Below, piece after piece: positions 59,262-64,000 of a stretch of 64,000 nucleotides of DNA (position 1 is the first letter of the stretch; every line of letters begins with the position of its first letter). Made by a program: the position numbers and the translations under genes. The notes beneath the pieces are model-generated. The model had not been told where the DNA came from, did no database searches, and saw only the letters and a program-made list of their open reading frames with translations. Origin of the DNA: Geothrix sp. PMB-07 (lineage in GTDB: Bacteria; Acidobacteriota; Holophagae; Holophagales; Holophagaceae). Location: contig NZ_CP132333.1 in NCBI RefSeq assembly GCF_030758935.1, positions 2,170,992 through 2,234,991 of the forward strand. Reading direction: 5' to 3'.

Positions 59262-62219
59262 ATGCGTTCACGGCATTTGCGTAACTCATCCTTGGTGGCG
59301 CTGCTGGTGGCAGCGGCTCCCCTCGTCGCCCAGGGGGTATCCACTCAGTTGGGCGGTCGGGTCCTGGATGCCAAAGGCCAAGCGGTTCCTGGGGCCACGG
59401 TGGTCATCCGCAACACGGAGACCGGCCTGACCCGCACCCTGCAAACCAGTGAGGAAGGCCGCTACATGGCCACCCTCCTGCCCGTCGGCCCCTACCAGGT
59501 CACCGTGACCAAGGCCGGCTTCCAGACTGCCGCCAACATCAAGGTGAACCTGAACCTGGGCGACGCCGCACCCCTCACTGTCCGCCTCGCCGTCGAAACT
59601 GGCGCGGTGGTGGAAGTGATGGCCACGGCTCCCCAAGTGGACGCCGAGCGCGCCAGCGCCGCCGCCATCGTGTCCCCGGACAACCTCACGAACCTGCCGG
59701 TCTTCAACCGTAACTTTACCAATCTGGCCACCCTGACCCCCCAGGTGGTGGTGGACAGCAGCCGCGGCAATCTTGCCATCGCCGGCCAGCGCGGTGTGAA
59801 CACATCCATCAACATCGATGGCGGCGACAACAACGAGCCCTTCTTCGGTGGCGCCATCGGCGCAGCAGAGGGCAAGACCCCCTTCACGATTTCCATCGAA
59901 GCCATCCGCGAATATCAGGTCATCACCGACGGCGCCAGCGCCGAATTCGGCCGCATGGGTGGTGGCTATGTGAACGCCATCACCAAGAACGGAACCAACG
60001 AACTTAGTGGCAGCGTTTTCTACTACACCCGCCCGCGCATCTGGGTCGAGTCGGGCCCCACCCTTCTGCAGCCCAGCGGCTCCACCACCGCGAACCCCGT
60101 GGGCAATTTCCAGCAGGAGCAGTTCGGCTTCAGCGTGGGCGGCCCCCTGGTCAAGGACAAGCTCTTCTATTTCGTGGCCTATGATGCTCAGCGCCGGAAG
60201 GATCCCATCAACCAGGTCTGGGGACCGGCCAACGCCCCCTCCGTCCTGAACCCGGCCAACGCCGCCGATGCCGTGCTCCTCGCCAAGGGCGGCAACTATT
60301 CCAGCAAGGCCGACTCCGACACGCTGTTCGCTCGCTTCGACTGGAACATCACGACCGACCAGGCCCTCCAGTTCCGCATCAACCACTCCAAGTTCAAGGG
60401 TGACGTGGGTGCCGGCGCCCAGGCTGCCTACGAGAACCTGTCTTCGGACGAAATCACCACGGACACCTATGTGTTGCAGTGGAACTGGGTCATCAATGGC
60501 AACTGGATGAACGAAGCGCGTCTGAGCTACGCCAAGGACGACATGCCCCGGAACCCCTACGCCTCCCTGCCTGAGGTGGTCATCGGCAGCGGTTCCAACA
60601 CAGTCGGTTACTACGGCGCATACCCCTTTGACCGTACCTACAACACCAAGCGCACTCAGATCCAAGAGAACATCAGCTACGTGACCCCGACCATCCAGGT
60701 GAAAGGTGGTATCGACTACAACTCTGTGGATGTTGCCGAATTCTTCGCCGGAAACTGGCGCGGCGTCTACAACTTCACCTCGCTCGCCAATTTCCGCGCC
60801 GGCAACTGGTCCTACTACCGCCAGAACTTCGGTCTGAGCGGCCCCGTGCAGAGTGCGGGCCAGTTCTCCGCCACAGAGAAGCAGCTCGCCGCCTTCATTC
60901 AGGCTGATCTCCGTGTGAGCGACACCCTGAAGGTTGGCCTGGGCGTTCGCTGGGACAAGCAGGAGAATCCTAACTATCCGATCCTGGATATGAGCAACCG
61001 CCTGGCCACCTCCATGCCCCTGACGGCGAAGATCCCCACGGACAGCCAGATTTCCCCTCGCGCCTCCTTCACCTGGACCCCTGCCATCGACCAGGGCAAA
61101 ACCGTCTTGCGCGGCAGCCTCGGCCGCTATGTGAGCACCACCCCCGCCGTGTTCCTCTACCAAGTGTTCGCCGCGAATGGTCGACGGACAGGCTCCAAGG
61201 ACTTCCAGCCCTCTGAAGCCGCCACCTATGGCATCCCCATCGGCGCGGCCTTCAACCCCGCGAACCCCTTCTGGTTCTCCTCCACTCCGAGTGCCTTCAC
61301 GCCTTTCAACATCTGGACTTTCTCGCCTAGCTTCAAGAACCCCTACACGGACCGCGCCAACGTTGGCATCGAGCGCTCCTTCAAGGATCTCGTTCTCGGT
61401 TTCTCGGCCACGTACGCCAAGAGCAACCAGCTGGAGCGCACGGAAGATCTCAACCTCGGCACGCCGACTGCCAATGCTTCCGGCCGGCTGATCTACCCCA
61501 GCACGGTCAGCGCCAGCGGGGCCTATACACCCGTCCGCCCCAATCCGAACTACGGAACCATGGGCTACTACCTGTCGGATGCAACGGGCATCTACCATGC
61601 CTACACCGCCAGCCTGAAGTACCACAAGGAAGGCAGCGCCTTCGACGCGCAGCTGTACTACACCTACGCCATCAACAAGGACAGCGATTCCAACGAGCGC
61701 AACTATTCCGGCATCAGCATCCAGGATCAGGGCAAGCTGGGCAGCCAGTGGGGCTACGCCGACACCGACCGCCGCGAAGTCCTCACTGGCTACTTCAGCT
61801 ATCTGGATAAGGACATCACGGGCATCCTGACCTCGCTCTCGGTCCGTTACCAGACGGGTACGCCCTACACTCTGACCTACTCGGCCGATGTGAACGGCGA
61901 TGGCAACAGCTCCAATGACCGCTATTTTGACAACGGCCGCGACACGGGCCGCAACACCCAGCGTGCCGGTTCGGTCCTCTCCTTCGACCTTGGCCTCCGC
62001 CGCGAGTTCCTCCTGACCCGCCGCGTGAAGATGACCCTCTCTACGGACGTCTTCAACCTCCTGAACCGCCAGGACACCTACCTGTCCACGGGCGTGTCCT
62101 ACCCGACCGGTGTGACCCCGGCCACCGTGGATGCGAACTACGCCAAGAACCTGACCCTCAAGCAGAACTGGCTCGGCTCTGCCCGCCAGATCCAGGTCGG
62201 CGCTCGCTTCGCCTTCTAG
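59262..62219 (+). CDS. Oar-like TonB-dependent receptor with carboxypeptidase-regulatory domain
   Basis: The 985-residue protein has a signal peptide (SLVALLVAAAPLVAQ), then a CarboxypepD_reg-like beta-sandwich (QLGGRVLDAKGQAVPGATVV; GRYMATLLPVGPYQVTVTKA). A plug domain follows (NLTNLPVFNRNFTNLATLTP; GGGYVNAITKNGTNELSGSV), and then a large outer-membrane barrel. It ends in phenylalanine (QVGARFAF), as outer-membrane barrels do. Such receptors are numerous in Acidobacteriota and import polymers or bind surface ligands; the ligand here is unknown. CGGAGGA precedes ATG 59262. No SusD-like partner is encoded. Confidence 0.94.
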   Translation: MRSRHLRNSSLVALLVAAAPLVAQGVSTQLGGRVLDAKGQAVPGATVVIRNTETGLTRTLQTSEEGRYMATLLPVGPYQVTVTKAGFQTAANIKVNLNLGDAAPLTVRLAVETGAVVEVMATAPQVDAERASAAAIVSPDNLTNLPVFNRNFTNLATLTPQVVVDSSRGNLAIAGQRGVNTSINIDGGDNNEPFFGGAIGAAEGKTPFTISIEAIREYQVITDGASAEFGRMGGGYVNAITKNGTNELSGSVFYYTRPRIWVESGPTLLQPSGSTTANPVGNFQQEQFGFSVGGPLVKDKLFYFVAYDAQRRKDPINQVWGPANAPSVLNPANAADAVLLAKGGNYSSKADSDTLFARFDWNITTDQALQFRINHSKFKGDVGAGAQAAYENLSSDEITTDTYVLQWNWVINGNWMNEARLSYAKDDMPRNPYASLPEVVIGSGSNTVGYYGAYPFDRTYNTKRTQIQENISYVTPTIQVKGGIDYNSVDVAEFFAGNWRGVYNFTSLANFRAGNWSYYRQNFGLSGPVQSAGQFSATEKQLAAFIQADLRVSDTLKVGLGVRWDKQENPNYPILDMSNRLATSMPLTAKIPTDSQISPRASFTWTPAIDQGKTVLRGSLGRYVSTTPAVFLYQVFAANGRRTGSKDFQPSEAATYGIPIGAAFNPANPFWFSSTPSAFTPFNIWTFSPSFKNPYTDRANVGIERSFKDLVLGFSATYAKSNQLERTEDLNLGTPTANASGRLIYPSTVSASGAYTPVRPNPNYGTMGYYLSDATGIYHAYTASLKYHKEGSAFDAQLYYTYAINKDSDSNERNYSGISIQDQGKLGSQWGYADTDRREVLTGYFSYLDKDITGILTSLSVRYQTGTPYTLTYSADVNGDGNSSNDRYFDNGRDTGRNTQRAGSVLSFDLGLRREFLLTRRVKMTLSTDVFNLLNRQDTYLSTGVSYPTGVTPATVDANYAKNLTLKQNWLGSARQIQVGARFAF

Positions 62220-62236
62220 GCTGGACAGATCCCCCC

Positions 62237-62266
62237 AAGGGCGGCGCGCAAGCGCTGCCCTTTTTC
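62237..62266 (+). terminator. rho-independent terminator after the TonB receptor gene
   Basis: An 11-bp stem AAGGGCGGCGC / GCGCTGCCCTT, with one G-T pair and a GCAA tetraloop, runs into TTTTTC 17 bp after the stop codon. Confidence 0.9.
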
Positions 62267-62280
62267 GTTATGGTTGAAGC

Positions 62281-63051
62281 ATGCGAATTCTGGCGCTGGG
62301 CGATGTGGTGGGGGAACCGGGACGGCGGCTGGTGGAGGCTTTCGTGCCCGACCTGCGCCGCGAGACCGAGGCCGATTTCGTGGTGGTGAACGGCGAGAAC
62401 GCCGCCCATGGCCATGGCATCACCGAGCCCATCGCCCGGGAATGGTTTGATCGCCTGGGCGTGGACGTGATCACCACCGGCAACCACGCCTTCGATGTCA
62501 AGGGCATCGAAGGGTACTTCCGCCAGGAACCACGTCTCCTCCGCCCCGCCAACCATCCGCCGGAAACCGCCGGCAATGGCTGGGTGAAGCTACATACCAC
62601 CTCGGGCGCCGAAGTACTCGTCATCAACCTCATGGGCCGGGTGCACATGCCTCCCTGCGATTGCCCCTTTCGTTGCGTGGACCTGATCCTGCAGAAAGAG
62701 CGGGCCGATCTCGTTCTCGTCGACATGCACGCCGAGGCCACCAGCGAGGCTCAGGCCATGGGCTACCATCTGGAGGGCCGCGCTGCCGCGGTGCTGGGCA
62801 CCCACACCCATGTGCCCACCCTCGACGCCAAGGTGCTGCCGGGCGGCACCGCCTATGTGACGGACATCGGCATGACCGGACCCTATGGCGGCGTCATCGG
62901 GATGAAGAAGGAAGCCAGCCTCGGCCGTTTCCTGAAGGTGCAACGCCCCAAATACGAGGTGGCCGAAAGCGATCTGCAACTCCATGCCGTGCTCATCACC
63001 ACCGAAGGCAAGAAAGCCATCCGCATCGAGCGGATCCTGCGGACGCTATGA
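62281..63051 (+). CDS. ymdB: YmdB-like metallophosphoesterase
   Basis: The 256-residue protein matches the TIGR00282/YmdB family. Metal ligands are visible in RILALGDVVGEPGRR, FVVVNGENAAHGHGI (Asn and Glu), VITTGNHAFD, DMHAEATSEAQAMG and LGTHTHVPTLDAKVLPGG. YVTDIGMTGPYGGVIGM is a family block. The Bacillus homologue hydrolyses 2',3'-cyclic nucleotides and affects biofilm and RNA turnover. It begins 14 bp after the receptor terminator at ATG 62281. Confidence 0.94.
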   Translation: MRILALGDVVGEPGRRLVEAFVPDLRRETEADFVVVNGENAAHGHGITEPIAREWFDRLGVDVITTGNHAFDVKGIEGYFRQEPRLLRPANHPPETAGNGWVKLHTTSGAEVLVINLMGRVHMPPCDCPFRCVDLILQKERADLVLVDMHAEATSEAQAMGYHLEGRAAAVLGTHTHVPTLDAKVLPGGTAYVTDIGMTGPYGGVIGMKKEASLGRFLKVQRPKYEVAESDLQLHAVLITTEGKKAIRIERILRTL

Positions 63052-63079
63052 ATCTTCCACCTGAAATCGCGAGGCGATT

Positions 63080-63382
63080 TCAGCGGCTGAACCTTCGCAG
63101 CATGCGCATGTTCCGCCGGTAGGCCACGCCCCGGGTGAAGTTGATGGCCACCTGGCGGGGAAAGCGGGTGATGGAGCTGGCGAGGGTGATGAAGGTACGA
63201 ACGGTCTGGGCGGCGGTACGCCCCTGGCGGCTGGCGTTGTCGTAATAGACCATGAGGGCCTGGCGCATGGTGGCCCGGGGCAGGTTGAAGAGGCCATAGC
63301 TCTCGATCACATCGTGGTTGATGCGGCGGGTTCCATCCTGTTCCGTGACGATGAGGTCCTCAGGGCGGATCTCTTGGCTCAT
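63080..63382 (-). CDS. conserved hypothetical small protein
   Basis: The 100-residue basic protein (MSQEIRPEDLIVTEQDGTRR) is predicted cytoplasmic and helical, with YGLFNLPRATMRQALMVYYD and a C-terminal Arg-rich stretch (RGVAYRRNMRMLRRFSR) that could bind nucleic acid or membrane. GAGGAG stands before ATG 63382, which fixes the start; the frame open to 63442 has none. I do not recognise the family. Confidence 0.78.
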   Translation of the reverse strand: MSQEIRPEDLIVTEQDGTRRINHDVIESYGLFNLPRATMRQALMVYYDNASRQGRTAAQTVRTFITLASSITRFPRQVAINFTRGVAYRRNMRMLRRFSR

Positions 63383-63454
63383 GGCAACTCCTCGGGTCAA
63401 AAGTGTATCGGCCCGAAAAGGGGTTTGCTCAAGCCGTGCCAATCCAGCCGGGAA

Positions 63455-64000
63455 TCAATCCTCAAGCTTGGGGAACAGAACCCCAGCCAGGGCTGCCCCG
63501 ATCAGGGGCGCCGCCCAGAACAGCCAGAGCTGGGACAGGGCCCAGCCGCCCACGAATAGAGCCGGCCCGGTGCTGCGGGCAGGGTTCACGGAGGTGTTGG
63601 TCACCGGGATGCTGATCAGATGGATCAGCGTCAGGCAGAGACCGATGGCCAGGGGCGCAAATCCCTGGGCCGCCTTCTTGGCCGTGCTGCCCAGGATCAC
63701 CAGCAGGAAGAAGAAGGTCATCACCACTTCCGTGAGGAAGGCGGCGCCCAGGCCGTACCGGCCCGGGGAGTGCTCCCCGAAGCCATTGCTGGCGAAGCCG
63801 CCGATGGCGGAGCCGTTGCCTGTGGCGATCACGTAGAGAATGGCCGAGGCGGCCACGGCCCCCAGCACCTGAGCCACCCAGTACGAGGCCAGATCCTTGA
63901 AGGGGAAGCGCCCGCCCACAGCCAGGCCCAGCGTCACCGCCGGATTCAGGTGGCAGCCGGAGATGGGCCCGATGGCATAGGCCATGGTCACAACGGTCAA
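63455..64000 (-). CDS. aqpZ: aquaporin Z-like channel, 5' end beyond the window
   Basis: The visible 181 residues are the larger C-terminal part of a MIP-family channel. Both NPA loops are present ([17 protein letters not shown] and [17 protein letters not shown]), with the selectivity Arg after the second NPA, and about five membrane helices. [18 protein letters not shown] is AqpZ-like, so water rather than glycerol is the likely substrate. The N-terminal helix lies outside the window. Confidence 0.93.
   Translation of the reverse strand: MTVVTMAYAIGPISGCHLNPAVTLGLAVGGRFPFKDLASYWVAQVLGAVAASAILYVIATGNGSAIGGFASNGFGEHSPGRYGLGAAFLTEVVMTFFFLLVILGSTAKKAAQGFAPLAIGLCLTLIHLISIPVTNTSVNPARSTGPALFVGGWALSQLWLFWAAPLIGAALAGVLFPKLED

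Noticed and set aside
1-64000. CRISPR arrays, tRNA and rRNA genes
   Set aside because: All intergenic gaps were read by eye; no regularly spaced repeats, cloverleaf-like segments or rRNA-like stretches were found.

Overview
The window is about 64 kb of high-GC bacterial chromosome. I infer a member of the Acidobacteriota, most likely class Holophagae (Geothrix/Holophaga-like). Pointers are an Oar-like TonB receptor with a carboxypeptidase-regulatory N-terminus, a SpoIVB/S55 peptidase homologue, a PEGA-domain Ser/Thr kinase and acyl-phosphate fermentation enzymes. This is a lineage guess from gene content, not a search result. No rRNA, tRNA, CRISPR array or complete insertion sequence was seen.

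Layout. 1-5.1 kb: a chemoreceptor, a minus-strand trio (TfoX-like protein, frameshifted GNAT, RsmE), a stand-alone phosphate acyltransferase, and a tiny class I lanthipeptide-type precursor with no modification enzymes beside it. 5.4-8.3 kb: a phosphotransacylase-butyrate kinase fusion and a membrane-anchored conserved protein. 8.7-13.7 kb: a flotillin-like protein, a YjbR-like protein, a class II aldolase with mtnA (methylthioadenosine salvage) and an SPOUT methyltransferase. 14.1-32.2 kb: a surface-polysaccharide locus, all on the plus strand. It holds a WbpM-type dehydratase, an ACP, an acyl ligase, an AsnB amidotransferase, an NAD-synthetase-like enzyme, an SGNH-like protein, a PrmC-like methyltransferase, a hexapeptide acyltransferase, Wza/Wzb/Wzc, two tandem DUF2334 deacetylases and two GT4 glycosyltransferases. 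32.4-37.1 kb: a minus-strand set with an MDR oxidoreductase, gpsA, plsY, cinA and a HAD phosphatase. 37.4-43.6 kb: small proteins, DinB, pyruvate kinase, a Fis-type regulator and a translationally coupled pair of GAPDH homologues, then a HI0933-type flavoprotein. 43.6-64 kb: a PEGA kinase, a LipB-Nudix fusion, an orphan histidine kinase, acyl-CoA dehydrogenase, a TolC-like protein, an S9 peptidase, NadC, enoyl-CoA hydratase, a secreted beta-propeller with an S55 peptidase, a TonB receptor, a YmdB phosphodiesterase and a partial aquaporin.

How the genes fit together. The Ptb and Pta-Buk proteins, the acyl-CoA dehydrogenase and the crotonase are compatible with making or activating short-chain acids. 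The polysaccharide locus has the export and phosphorylation machinery plus an acyl/amide chemistry set (ACP, ligase, AsnB, NadE-like) that suggests an amidated or acylated sugar. Pyruvate kinase, the Fis-like protein and the GAPDH pair form a small lower-glycolysis neighbourhood.

The most unusual items are the orphan lanthipeptide precursor with a palindrome in its leader; the GAPDH pair in which the upstream copy has Asp at the catalytic Cys position; the Pta-Buk fusion; the LipB-Nudix fusion; and a roughly 275-bp MITE-like element whose right end supplies the ribosome binding site of asnB.
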